Part shown: piece by piece, positions 36,220 through 44,540 of the stretch
How positions within the stretch are numbered: position 1 is the stretch's first letter
Layout: every line of letters starts with the position of its first letter
Assembly: GCA_964640725.1 (NCBI GenBank)
Contig: CAZXIJ010000018.1
Span: 1 to 64,000 of the forward strand
Direction: 5' to 3'
Origin: CALHVX01 sp964640725
Lineage (GTDB): Bacteria > Pseudomonadota > Gammaproteobacteria > Pseudomonadales > Azotimanducaceae
Length of the DNA: 64,000 nt
Position numbers and translations under genes: made by a program
Notes under the pieces: model-generated
Database searches by the model: none
Seen by the model: only the letters and a program-made list of their open reading frames with translations
Told to the model about the DNA's origin: nothing

Positions 36220-36510
36220 TGTGGCCGGTATTGAGGTTATAACTAAATCATTGAAATTATTAGATTTATATAACCTTCTAATGCTCGAGAGCGAGTAATT
36301 AACAATAATATTGCGCATATAATTGCACCAGGACGCATTTTTACAATTGCAAGTGTCACCGTAGGTAACGAACTGTTGACGAGCGTCTGGCGATTGCCGA
36401 CTATCAGGGCTCGGTGCCTTCGCTGGTTCCGGCAGTCCGGAAACGGTGGCCTGAATCGGGAACGGGCAGGGCACTGCGAATGAGCATGACAGCGAGGACA
36501 TCCTGACAAG
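36220..36510. promoter_or_regulatory. Unusually AT-rich intergenic region
   Basis: These 291 bases contain a block (about 36237-36360) that is far richer in A and T than the surrounding GC-rich DNA. It includes runs such as TTATAACTAAATCATTG and a perfect TATAAT at 36318-36323. The position 17 bases upstream of that hexamer (GTAATT) is a poor -35. The block lies upstream of a small membrane-protein gene. It could be a strong promoter, a nucleoid-protein binding site or a small RNA gene; no coding frame is convincing. Confidence 0.4.
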
Positions 36511-36939
36511 ATGCGATTTTTGAACGGCGCCATTGGCTGCATTTTTCTGGTACTGACCCTGTTCTACGGGGGCCACCCGGAAGCGCATGTCAGTTGTCAG
36601 ATCATGCTTGGTCTAGCCACCGTCCTGTCGTTTGTCACCTTTCTGCCATCCATGCCGCTGCCGCTGGCCCGGGTTCTGGCCATCAGCACCGTCGGCGTCA
36701 TGTTCTATTTCTTCGCCGGCTTTTTCACCATGGCTTCCGAGTTTGATAGCCAGTGGTACCAGTCCACGGCGTCCTTCGAAGCCGTCGCGTTTCTGCTCGC
36801 CGCGTTTTTCCTCATGGCGATCATGTCGGATTACAGCTGCCGTCTGAAGGCCGACTGTCCGCGCAACCGCGCCCGGGCCACGGGCGAAAAGCGCGGGTTC
36901 TTCTCGGTGCCCAGCGATCTGCAGAAGCAAATTTCCTGA
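36511..36939 (+). CDS. Small membrane protein, function unknown
   Basis: A 142-residue protein with three or four hydrophobic segments (about 5-20, 30-46, 54-74 and 88-106) and a hydrophilic basic C-terminal tail of ~35 residues ending in VPSDLQKQIS. I do not recognise the family. It follows the AT-rich intergenic block, which probably carries its promoter. The start ATG is the first in frame, and its ribosome binding site is weak (ACATCCTGACAAG). The next gene starts 45 bases after its stop. Confidence 0.65.
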   Translation: MRFLNGAIGCIFLVLTLFYGGHPEAHVSCQIMLGLATVLSFVTFLPSMPLPLARVLAISTVGVMFYFFAGFFTMASEFDSQWYQSTASFEAVAFLLAAFFLMAIMSDYSCRLKADCPRNRARATGEKRGFFSVPSDLQKQIS

Positions 36940-36984
36940 TTCTCCGGCCCGGCCGTCCCTGTGCCCGGGCCTCCTCCTGAGCTG

Positions 36985-37845
36985 ATGCCAACCCCTCGCC
37001 GCAGTGTCCTTTACATGCCTGGGGCCAACGCTCGCGCGCTGGAAAAAGCCCGCGGGCTTGCCTGCGATACGCTGATCTTTGATCTGGAAGATGCGGTGGC
37101 CGCTGCCAGCAAGGCCGAGGCGCGCCAGCAGGTCGCTGCAGCAGTTGCAGCTGGCGGCTATGGCCACCGGGAACTCATTGTGCGCGTGAACGGCCTGGAG
37201 ACGCCCTGGGGCGCAGCTGACGTGGCAGCGGCGGCATCGCTGCCGGTCCAGGGCCTGCTGTTTCCGAAGGTTGAAACGGCAGCGCAGATTCAGGCCATCG
37301 ATGCTGCCCTCGGCAGCGCTGGCGCTGCGGAACTGCCGCGCTGGTTCATGGTGGAAACGCCGCGGGCCGTGCTCGACCTGGACATCCTGGTCGCTGCGAG
37401 CCGCAAGCTCGAAGGGCTGGTGCTCGGGACCAGCGATCTCGTCAAAGAGCTGCGGGGCCGGCATCGGCCCGACCGGGCCAACCTTGCCTTCGCGCTCCAG
37501 CGAACCGTCCTGGTGGCGCGCGCCCACGGGCTGACGGTGCTCGATGGCGTGCATCTGGACTTTCGCAACCTCGAGACCTTTCGGCAGAGCTGCGAAGACG
37601 GGCTGGCGATGGGCTTTGACGGCAAAACGCTGATTCACCCCTCGCAGATCGATGCTGCCAACGCGGTGTTTGGCCCGAACGCGGACGACGTGCGCTGGGC
37701 CGAGCGGGTCCTCGAGGCCTGGCAGGCAGCAACCGCTGCCGGGCGCGGAGTGGTCGAGCTGGACGGCCAGCTGATCGAGAATCTGCACGTCGAGGACGCG
37801 CAGCGCACCCTCGCCTTTGCCGCGCAGATTGCTGACCGGGGCTAG
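36985..37845 (+). CDS. CitE-like CoA ester lyase (HpcH/HpaI aldolase family)
   Basis: A 286-residue TIM-barrel lyase of the citrate-lyase-beta-like group, which includes malyl-CoA, beta-methylmalyl-CoA and citramalyl-CoA lyases. Family blocks are RRSVLYMPGANARALEKA at the N-terminus, LIFDLEDAVA with the metal-binding acid residues, LLFPKVETAAQI, and LVLGTSDLVKELRG. The C-terminal GKTLIHPSQIDAAN is also characteristic. The exact CoA ester cannot be told. I use the ATG at 36985, directly before PTPRRSVLY; a GTG at 36961 would add eight unconserved residues. It abuts the convergent flavoprotein gene with no intergenic bases. Confidence 0.9.
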   Translation: MPTPRRSVLYMPGANARALEKARGLACDTLIFDLEDAVAAASKAEARQQVAAAVAAGGYGHRELIVRVNGLETPWGAADVAAAASLPVQGLLFPKVETAAQIQAIDAALGSAGAAELPRWFMVETPRAVLDLDILVAASRKLEGLVLGTSDLVKELRGRHRPDRANLAFALQRTVLVARAHGLTVLDGVHLDFRNLETFRQSCEDGLAMGFDGKTLIHPSQIDAANAVFGPNADDVRWAERVLEAWQAATAAGRGVVELDGQLIENLHVEDAQRTLAFAAQIADRG

Positions 37846-38802
37846 CTAGCTGCCGCTGGTCGCCTTGCGCACCGCCGGCATGACGTCAGTCAGATACAGA
37901 TCCAGGGCGCGCTCGTTCCAGGGGGCTCGCAGGGCAATATTGAGATCGGTCGCACCGGCCTCAACGTAGGTCATCAACTGATCGATGGCGGCGTTCGCGC
38001 CCTCGGCAAGTAGAGCGCCCTGGCGTATCCGCTCGGCGCCCTTGCCCCAGTCCCGGGCAATCCGGTCATGCTCTGCTTCGAGTTCGCGCGACGTGGTGGC
38101 CAGGTTGAACGCCAGGTTAGCCCCGCGTTTAAGGGTCGTCGGTTCGCGCTCAACGCGCTCGCACCAGTCGTTCAGCACGCCGTTCAGGCGCGCGAATTCA
38201 TCGGCCGGCAGGTAGGCCGCGTTCCAGCCATCGGCGTGCTCCGCCACGATCGACAGGGTTCTTTTTTCACCGACCCCGCCGATCCAGATCGGCAGCCGCG
38301 GCTGCACGGGCGCGGGCAGGCAGCTCGCGTCATCGACCAGGAAATGCTTGCCGGAAAAGGTCGTGCGTTCTTCTGTCAGCATCCGCCGGATGATCTGGAC
38401 GGCCTCCTCCAGCATGTCCAGGCGGGTCCCGATGTCCGGGAACGCATACCCGTAGGCTGAGGCTTCCCAGATGTGCCAGCCCGCCCCGAGACCCAGCTCG
38501 AAACGGCCATCGGACAGGTGGTCGAGGGTGGTCGCTGCTTTCGCGAGCAGGGCCGGGTTGCGGTAGCCGACGTAGAACACCAGGGCCCCAATGCGGGCGT
38601 TCCGGGTTTCCGCAGCCAGCGCGCCCAGGGTGGTGAGCGCCTCGAAATGCGGCTCCGTGCCGTTCTTCGGCGGGGCCTCGTAAAAGTGATCCCAGGCAGA
38701 GATCCAGTCCACACCGGCCTGGTCCAGGCGGCGCCACAGGCTGCGCAGCTCTGCCATGGGCAGATTCTGCTGCCCGATATGGACTCCGAGGTTTAAACCC
38801 AT
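37846..38802 (-). CDS. Luciferase-like monooxygenase (LLM) family flavin/F420 oxidoreductase
   Basis: A 318-residue TIM-barrel flavoprotein of the bacterial luciferase-like superfamily. It resembles the subgroup often called probable F420-dependent oxidoreductases. Visible blocks are GVDWISAWDHF near the N-terminus, LVFYVGYRNPALLAKAATTLDHLS, GRFELGLGAGWH, and PIWIGGVGEKRTL. The cofactor could be FMN or F420; most Gammaproteobacteria lack F420, so FMN is more likely unless F420 genes exist elsewhere. It is transcribed toward the CitE-like gene. Substrate unknown. Confidence 0.9.
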   Translation of the reverse strand: MGLNLGVHIGQQNLPMAELRSLWRRLDQAGVDWISAWDHFYEAPPKNGTEPHFEALTTLGALAAETRNARIGALVFYVGYRNPALLAKAATTLDHLSDGRFELGLGAGWHIWEASAYGYAFPDIGTRLDMLEEAVQIIRRMLTEERTTFSGKHFLVDDASCLPAPVQPRLPIWIGGVGEKRTLSIVAEHADGWNAAYLPADEFARLNGVLNDWCERVEREPTTLKRGANLAFNLATTSRELEAEHDRIARDWGKGAERIRQGALLAEGANAAIDQLMTYVEAGATDLNIALRAPWNERALDLYLTDVMPAVRKATSGS

Positions 38803-38909
38803 GGACTATCTCCTGCGCGAATCAGAGTCATGTTCCCTGGCAGGTTGCCAGAGAGCTGCTATACCTAGTAATGAAGCCTTTCGACACACTTGCTCGCAAG
38901 GTTTCTCTG

Positions 38910-38954
38910 CCCCGGTGACCATCTCCCCCTCCCCAATCCCCGATGTCACCGGGG
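38910..38954. terminator. Perfect 10-bp inverted repeat between minus-strand genes
   Basis: CCCCGGTGAC at 38910-38919 pairs with GTCACCGGGG at 38945-38954 around a 25-base pyrimidine-rich loop. It lies past the stop of the second RND permease (38998) and before the LLM gene. On the plus strand CCTTTT follows; on the minus strand, the direction of the RND operon, no T-run follows. It may be a transcript-end hairpin protecting the RND mRNA or a protein-binding site. Confidence 0.4.
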
Positions 38955-38997
38955 CCTTTTCCCCTCAGGGCAGGTCGCGGGACCGCGGCCGAACCGT

Positions 38998-41900
38998 TCA
39001 GCTTGCAGCCGGGCTCTCGTCACCGCGAAAGCGCCGGGGCAGGCGGCGGCGCACGTTCACCTTCAGATAGCGGCCAAAGGTCTTGAGCTGATGCGGCAGC
39101 GCCAGCATGGCGGGCGTTGCGACCAGCGTCAGTAGCGTCGCAAAGGTCAGCCCAGACACGATGGCCTGGGACAACGGGACCCAGAAACTCGACAGCTGTC
39201 CGCCGTAGATGATCTGCCGGTTCAGCAGATCGATAGACAGGTTGCTGGCCAGCGGCAGCAAGCCAAAGATGGTCGTCACGGTGGTCAGCAGTACGGGCCG
39301 CAGGCGCTGCGCGCCGGTGCGCACGATCAGCGACAGGTAGTCGAGCTCCGGGTGCTCCCGGCGCAGGTGGTTGTAGGTGTCGATGAGCACGATGTTGTTG
39401 TTCACCACGATGCCGGCCAGCGCCACGACGCCGGTGCCGGTAAGAATGGCGCTGAACGGGCTCTCCAGAATGATCAGGCCCAGCAGCACCCCGGCCGTGG
39501 ACATGACCACGGCAAACAGAATCAGCCAGCTCTGGTACAGGCTGTTGAACTGCGTAACCAGCAGCACAAACATCAACAGCATGGACATGGTGAACGCGAC
39601 TGTGACGAAGGCGACCGCTTCGGCCTGTTCTTCGTTGGCGCCGCGGAAGGTGATTTTCAGCCGCGGGTCGAAGTCCTGCGTGTCGAGCCACGCCTGAATC
39701 TCTTTGACCTTCGCGTCGGCCATGACGCCTTCGGCGACATTGGCGCGAATGAACTCAACGGCGGTGCCGTCGATACGCTGAATCGTGTCGACATTGGGTG
39801 CCGGCACGCGCTTGACGAAGTTGCCGATCGGTACCATGCCCTTGGGGGTCGTAATCTTCAGCTCGTCGAGGGACGAAACGCCCCGCTCGCTTTTTGGATA
39901 GCGCACGCGGATGTCGACGGCATCTTCGGCGTTGTCTGGCCGGTACTCTCCGACTTTGACGCCGTTGGTCACCAGCTGCACGGCAATGCCAACCTGGGAT
40001 ACGTCGGCACCGTACAGTGCGGCCTGGGCCCGATCGACTTCCAGCCGCCACTCGATACCCGGCAGGGAGCGTGTGTCGTCGATGTCGATGACGCCTTCGA
40101 GCTGGCTGACGAATTCGTAGACCTGATCGACCGCAGGCTCGAGAGTAGAGCTGGATTGCGAGGAGAACTGCAGCTGGATGGGCTTGCCGATTGGCGGGCC
40201 CTGCTCCATCTCTTCGATCTCGACGCTGATGCCGGCGAGGTGTGCGGTCCGATCTCGGATCTCCTGCATAACTTCCGGCACTTTGCGCTCGCGCTCGTTC
40301 TCTTCGACCATTTCCAGGGCCAGCTGGCCAATGCGGTCGAAGCCGGCGCGGGAAGCGCCGCCGGTGAGCATGGTGTAAGTGTTGAGGTCCTTGACCTCGG
40401 GGATCTGCAGCACCTGTTCTTCGACGTCCTTGACCAGCTCGTTGGTCTCGTCCACGGACAGGTTGCCGCGCGCCCGCACGGTAATGATCGCGAAGGACGC
40501 GTCGGAGTCAGAGAAAAACACCATGCCCTTGCCGTAGCTGCCGTAGGCGATGAAGCTGCCGATCAGCAGGGCAACGGTGACCAGGAAGGTGATCGGAGCG
40601 TAACGGGTACTGACGGATAGCAGCCGCGCATAGAGACCGGTCATGGACTTCAGGCGGGTGGGATCGCCGTCCTCCAGCTCTTTAAGCGTGCGCATGGCCG
40701 CCTCGTCGCGCGAGCCGGCCTTGCCGAACAGGGCGCCCAGCATCGGGCCGAAAACCAGGGCATAGATCAGCGAGCCGAGCAGTACGGCGAAGACCGTTAT
40801 GGGCAGGTAGCTCATGAATTTGCCGGACACGCCGGGCCAGAACATCAGCGGCAGGAAAGCCGCCAGGGTTGTTCCGATGGAAGCGATGACGGGCCAGGCC
40901 ATGCGTTTGGCGGCAAGCGCATACGCCGCCCGGCGGTCGAATCCTTCGGTCATCTTGCGGTCGGCGTACTCGGTTACCACGATGGCGCCGTCGATCAGCA
41001 TGCCGAGACCGAGCAACATGCCGAACATCACCATGAAGTTGAAGGTGAAGCCAAGCTGATGAATCACGATCAGCGAGATGAGAAACGAAACCGGTATTCC
41101 GAGGCCCACGATCACGCCACTGCGGAAACCCATGGCGGCAACCACCAGGACCATCACCAAAGCGAGTGCGGTAAAGATATTGCCCTGCAGCTCTGTGACC
41201 TGGCTGACCGCCCAGGGTGCCTGATCTTGGCTGTAAAACACGTCGACGCGGCTCGGAAAGTCCGGACGCATGCGCTCAACGATCTCGCGCGTCTGGCCGA
41301 TGGTCTCGATGACGTTGGAGTTGGCGCGCTTCTTGACCGCGAGAGAAATCGCCCGGCGGCCGTTGACGCGCGCGTAGTTGGTGCGGTCTTTGAAGGTGCG
41401 GTGCACAGTGGCGACGTCCTTCAGGGTCACTACGGTGTCGCCGCTGGCGCGGATCGGCAGATCGAATACGTCTTTCGCTTCTTCGATCACGCTGGGGATC
41501 TTGACCGCGAAACGTCCTTCTCCCGTGTCGATGCTGCCCGCGGGAATCAGGCGGTTGTTGCGAACGATGGTGTTAATCAGCTCTTCGCTGGAGATCGCGT
41601 AGGATTCCAGCGCCGCTGGATCGATAATCGCTTCCAGGATTTCCTCGCGCGCGCCGACCATCTCGGCCTCGAGCACATCCGGTACGGTCTCGATCTCGTC
41701 CTTTAGCTGCACCGCCATGTTGTAGAGCACGCGCTCCGGTACATCCTGGCCGGCGACGTTGACGCGGATGAGCGGGAAGTCGTCGGCCGACATCTCTTTG
41801 ATGACCGGTTCTTCGGCAGTGCTTGGCAGCTCCGGACGGACCCGGTCCATCGCTTCGCGCACATCAAGCTCAGCCTGGTTGAGATCGGCTTCGGCATCGA

Positions 41901-42186
41901 ACTCCACCATCAGCGTGGCGCTGCCCTCTGATGCGTAGGCAGATAGCTCGTCGACGCCTTCAATTTTGCGCAGTTCCAGCTCGGCGGGCATAACCAGCAG
42001 CCGCTCGCTGTCCTCTGGCGAGATGCCCTCGTGGTAGATCATCACCATAAAAAACGGCACTTCGATGTGCGGCTCGTTGGCGATCGGAATTGCGCGGTAG
42101 GCGAACAGTCCGGCCATCACCACCATAAGCAGCAGCAGCCCGGTCGTTCGTGACCGGTTGATTGCGACGTCAATGAATCCAGCCAT
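38998..42186 (-). CDS. RND efflux transporter permease
   Basis: A 1,062-residue RND pump with the usual two-fold pattern: helix 1 at about 13-30, periplasmic loop, helices 2-6, a second loop, then helices 8-12 ending near LLTLVATPAMLALPHQL. The helix-4 segment is MLLGLGMLIDGAIVVTEYADRKM, with Asp-Gly in place of AcrB's Asp-Asp. The helix-10 segment is GIVVNNNIVLIDTYNHLR, with asparagines where AcrB has the lysine. It therefore belongs to the broad group of RND pumps annotated as multidrug or metal efflux whose cargo is uncertain. AGGAGAG precedes the ATG. The adaptor gene lies 29 bases upstream. Confidence 0.93.
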   Translation of the reverse strand: MAGFIDVAINRSRTTGLLLLMVVMAGLFAYRAIPIANEPHIEVPFFMVMIYHEGISPEDSERLLVMPAELELRKIEGVDELSAYASEGSATLMVEFDAEADLNQAELDVREAMDRVRPELPSTAEEPVIKEMSADDFPLIRVNVAGQDVPERVLYNMAVQLKDEIETVPDVLEAEMVGAREEILEAIIDPAALESYAISSEELINTIVRNNRLIPAGSIDTGEGRFAVKIPSVIEEAKDVFDLPIRASGDTVVTLKDVATVHRTFKDRTNYARVNGRRAISLAVKKRANSNVIETIGQTREIVERMRPDFPSRVDVFYSQDQAPWAVSQVTELQGNIFTALALVMVLVVAAMGFRSGVIVGLGIPVSFLISLIVIHQLGFTFNFMVMFGMLLGLGMLIDGAIVVTEYADRKMTEGFDRRAAYALAAKRMAWPVIASIGTTLAAFLPLMFWPGVSGKFMSYLPITVFAVLLGSLIYALVFGPMLGALFGKAGSRDEAAMRTLKELEDGDPTRLKSMTGLYARLLSVSTRYAPITFLVTVALLIGSFIAYGSYGKGMVFFSDSDASFAIITVRARGNLSVDETNELVKDVEEQVLQIPEVKDLNTYTMLTGGASRAGFDRIGQLALEMVEENERERKVPEVMQEIRDRTAHLAGISVEIEEMEQGPPIGKPIQLQFSSQSSSTLEPAVDQVYEFVSQLEGVIDIDDTRSLPGIEWRLEVDRAQAALYGADVSQVGIAVQLVTNGVKVGEYRPDNAEDAVDIRVRYPKSERGVSSLDELKITTPKGMVPIGNFVKRVPAPNVDTIQRIDGTAVEFIRANVAEGVMADAKVKEIQAWLDTQDFDPRLKITFRGANEEQAEAVAFVTVAFTMSMLLMFVLLVTQFNSLYQSWLILFAVVMSTAGVLLGLIILESPFSAILTGTGVVALAGIVVNNNIVLIDTYNHLRREHPELDYLSLIVRTGAQRLRPVLLTTVTTIFGLLPLASNLSIDLLNRQIIYGGQLSSFWVPLSQAIVSGLTFATLLTLVATPAMLALPHQLKTFGRYLKVNVRRRLPRRFRGDESPAAS

Positions 42187-42215
42187 GACTCTCTCCTGCC
42201 CCAGGCGCTGTGCGG

Positions 42216-43439
42216 CTAGTAAGCGGCGCTGACGGGGTTGCCGAGCGCGCTGTCGCTGTTCTGGTTGGCAGACTGCGGCGAGCGGCTGGCCGGGGTTTCC
42301 GATTGGGCCTTGCGGCTGCTGTCGTTGTCCGGCGCGGCCGCGGGCAGGGCGCCCGTTGCCTCGTAGGTGATTTCGACCCGGTCCCCGGGCACGACCAGCT
42401 CCTGACCGACGGTGATGATGGTGGCGATATCCGGCAGGCCAGTGACCCAGGCACCCGTGGCGTCGCTGCTCACGACCTCGACCGGGTAGAACGCGACCCG
42501 ATCATTGGCGTCGATGATTCGGACGCCGATGCCGCCGTCATCGTCCAGCGCGAACAGCGCCGGGCTGACCTGGTGGGCGTTGATCTTGGCGACGGGCAGG
42601 CTCATTTCCGTCGTGACGCCACTGCGGAGCGCGCCGTCGGCGTTGTCGATGGCCACCTCGATCGCATAGGTGCGGGTGTCCGGATCGCTTTGTGTGCCGA
42701 CAAAGGTCACCGGGCCCTGGACCTGCTGTCCGGTGCTGAGCATGCCCGTGGCGATCTCGCCAACCTCGATGCTGGCAATCTGTTTTTCCGGCACCCGGCC
42801 CACCAGCAGCATCGGGTCGAGATCGACGACCGTGGCGCAGCGGGCACCGGGCGACACGTAGTCTCCGACTTCCAGCGCCACGTCTTCGACGATCCCCGCG
42901 AACGGCGCTTTGATGCGGGTGCGGCCGAGATCCAGCTCGCGGCGCTCAACATTGGCCTGGGCGGCAGCCAGGCGAGCCTTGGCCTGAGCGATGCCGGTCT
43001 CGGAAAGGAAGCCCTTGGTCTGCAGCTCGAGGCTGCCCTCGTACTCGATTTTGGCCTGGTCGAAGGCGGCTTCGGCTTCGGTCAGCGCCGCTTTGCGGTC
43101 ATCGGTGGAGATGCGGCACAGCAACTCGCCGGCCCGAACCTGGTCGCCGCGCTCTACCGGGCGTTCAGTGATGCGCCCCGTCAGCTCGGCTTTGACGTCG
43201 ACGGTGCGCTTGTTTTCGGTCCGCCCGCGGACCCGGACGACCTTCGTCCGTTGCTCGGACTGGATGACCGCGGCGCGAACACGGGTGGGTGCCCGGTCTT
43301 CCGCTGCCGCGGCGCGGGCCTGGTTCTGTTCGGCCAGGGTCTTGAGCGGTGCGGGCTCTTCTTTGTCGAGCTGACCGGAAAACAGCCAGAGCGCTATGAG
43401 CAGGGCAATGATGCCTGCCGTGATGTAGGTGCTTCGCAT
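42216..43439 (-). CDS. RND efflux periplasmic adaptor
   Basis: A 407-residue membrane-fusion protein that would join the downstream RND permease to an outer-membrane channel. It has an N-terminal membrane anchor or signal (about 5-22), the lipoyl half KAELTGRITERPVERGDQVRAGELL, a helical hairpin (~115-165), the second half TRIKAPFAGIVEDVALEVGDYVSPGA, then beta-barrel domains and a disordered Ser/Gln/Asn-rich tail from about 365. No outer-membrane factor gene is in the window. A near-palindrome at 43483-43507 upstream could bind a regulator. Confidence 0.93.
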   Translation of the reverse strand: MRSTYITAGIIALLIALWLFSGQLDKEEPAPLKTLAEQNQARAAAAEDRAPTRVRAAVIQSEQRTKVVRVRGRTENKRTVDVKAELTGRITERPVERGDQVRAGELLCRISTDDRKAALTEAEAAFDQAKIEYEGSLELQTKGFLSETGIAQAKARLAAAQANVERRELDLGRTRIKAPFAGIVEDVALEVGDYVSPGARCATVVDLDPMLLVGRVPEKQIASIEVGEIATGMLSTGQQVQGPVTFVGTQSDPDTRTYAIEVAIDNADGALRSGVTTEMSLPVAKINAHQVSPALFALDDDGGIGVRIIDANDRVAFYPVEVVSSDATGAWVTGLPDIATIITVGQELVVPGDRVEITYEATGALPAAAPDNDSSRKAQSETPASRSPQSANQNSDSALGNPVSAAY

Positions 43440-43482
43440 GGCGTGTTACCGATTGAGTGCTACAAAAAGTAACATAAAGGGG

Positions 43483-43507
43483 GGTCTGACACCAATCAGG
43501 TTAGACC
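43483..43507. promoter_or_regulatory. Imperfect palindrome upstream of the second RND operon
   Basis: GGTCTGA and TTAGACC form 7-bp arms with one mismatch around an 11-base centre, 44 bases upstream of the adaptor's start. The size and position suit a dimeric repressor operator; no regulator gene is adjacent. Confidence 0.35.
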
Positions 43508-43640
43508 AATTTGCGCCGCAGACTGGGGGAGTGGTCGTGAATTGATCGACAAAAGCGGGTGGCGGTCGGCCAAGCCGCGGAAGCCGTCACAGCTTGGCAG
43601 TCGGCGCTGCCTGCGGGCACGCAGACTAACGCCCAGAGCG

Positions 43641-43662
43641 CGCCGGGCCTGGGCGCCCGGCG
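43641..43662. terminator. GC-rich hairpin downstream of the GST gene
   Basis: CGCCGGGC and GCCCGGCG make a perfect 8-bp stem with a six-base loop, 16 bases past the stop of the minus-strand GST. No T-run follows, so it is a factor-dependent or weak intrinsic terminator at best. Confidence 0.4.
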
Positions 43663-43678
43663 TTCAGAGGCAGCCGAG

Positions 43679-44173
43679 TCAGGCCGTAGCGGCCGGGCGA
43701 GCCTCCATGCGCTGGAACCACGCGTGAACGTTGGCCAGGGACTCATCGTAGGGCTGACCGACATTTTTGCCGAAGGCCAGGAACGCGTGCAGCAGGATGT
43801 CTGCGAGCGTTGGCGTATCGCCAGCAATATAGTCTCTTCCGGCCATCTGACCGTCCAGCCAGGCGATCTTTTCCCGGGCGATCTGCTTCAGGCCCTCGGA
43901 AGCTTCCGGGATGGTGATCATGCGGTCCTTGAAGATCGGCATGCCCTCGGAGTAGCGAAAGCCGTTGGCCAGAGGCTCGCAAATCCCCAGATCGACTCGC
44001 CGGGTCCACATGCGGGTATTGGCCCGGGCCTCCGGCGTCGTGCCGATCCAGGCGGTCTGGCCCTGCTTTTCGTCCAGGTACTCGCAGATGGCGGTGACCT
44101 CGGCGAGCACGGTGCCATCGTCCAGTTCCAGGCACGGCAACTGGCCGCCGGGATTGATGCTGAGATAGGGCTC
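43679..44173 (-). CDS. Glutathione S-transferase family protein, N-terminus missing in gap
   Basis: The visible 165 residues start inside the thioredoxin-like domain at EPYLSINPGGQLPCLELDDG, with the cis-proline and the VLAEVTAICEYLDEK motif. They continue through the helical domain (REKIAWLDGQMAGRDYIAG, PTLADILLHAFLAF). About 40-50 N-terminal residues fall in the N run at 44174-44273. The nine codons on the far side of the gap do not look like a GST start (see 44274-44302), so this gene's real start must lie inside the gap. Confidence 0.85.
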   Translation of the reverse strand, partial: EPYLSINPGGQLPCLELDDGTVLAEVTAICEYLDEKQGQTAWIGTTPEARANTRMWTRRVDLGICEPLANGFRYSEGMPIFKDRMITIPEASEGLKQIAREKIAWLDGQMAGRDYIAGDTPTLADILLHAFLAFGKNVGQPYDESLANVHAWFQRMEARPAATA

Positions 44174-44273
44174 NNNNNNNNNNNNNNNNNNNNNNNNNNN
44201 NNNNNNNNNNNNNNNNNNNNNNNNNNNNNNNNNNNNNNNNNNNNNNNNNNNNNNNNNNNNNNNNNNNNNNNNN
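44174..44273. other. Assembly gap of 100 N between two different genes
   Basis: Nominal 100 N. The sequence to the left is the body of a GST; the sequence to the right is the start of a glyoxalase-like gene on the same strand. The real gap may therefore be several hundred bases or more. Confidence 0.95.
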
Positions 44274-44302
44274 ACGCGAACCATCGTGTGGAGGTATTTC
44301 AT
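44274..44302 (-). CDS. First codons of a probable VOC-family glyoxalase I-like gene, rest lost in gap
   Basis: The minus strand from 44302 reads Met-Lys-Tyr-Leu-His-Thr-Met-Val-Arg and the first two bases of a valine codon, then enters the N run. The start pattern with HTM followed by a basic residue and valine is the hallmark of lactoylglutathione lyase and related VOC proteins (E. coli GloA begins MRLLHTMLRV), not of GSTs. The call rests on nine residues, so it is tentative. It would give the window both glyoxalase steps, with GloB at 4209. Confidence 0.45.
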
Positions 44303-44390
44303 ACAGATCGCCGCAAGTTCGTCCGCCGCATCATACGAGGCGGCGGCGGGCGATCACAGGGCGAGGCCCTGGGCCCTCTAGCGCCGAGGG

Positions 44391-44540
44391 CTAGAAGGTT
44401 TGCAGGGTCGCGGCAAGAGACAGGAGCAGGCTGGAAAACGCGGCGGCCAGCAACAGGGCTTCACCGCCGGTTAACAGGTCGCTGGGCGCAGCGACAGCTG
44501 CGGTCCGGTTCTGGTTTTCGTAGGTCAGCAGATTAAACAT
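44391..44540 (-). CDS. Small predicted membrane protein, 49 residues
   Basis: A short open frame beginning MFNLLTYENQN and ending in LAATLQTF, with one hydrophobic helix over about residues 28-45 and a short polar N-terminus. The start is preceded by a strong purine-rich ribosome binding site, GAGGAGAG, seven bases upstream, which is the main reason to believe it. The family is unknown to me. It is transcribed toward the glyoxalase-like start, 88 bases away. The region upstream contains a perfect 12-bp palindrome. Confidence 0.55.
   Translation of the reverse strand: MFNLLTYENQNRTAAVAAPSDLLTGGEALLLAAAFSSLLLSLAATLQTF

Noticed and set aside
36243..36542. A 99-codon minus-strand frame through the AT-rich block
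   Set aside because: It opposes the start of the small membrane protein and runs through non-coding-looking AT-rich DNA; no ribosome binding site.
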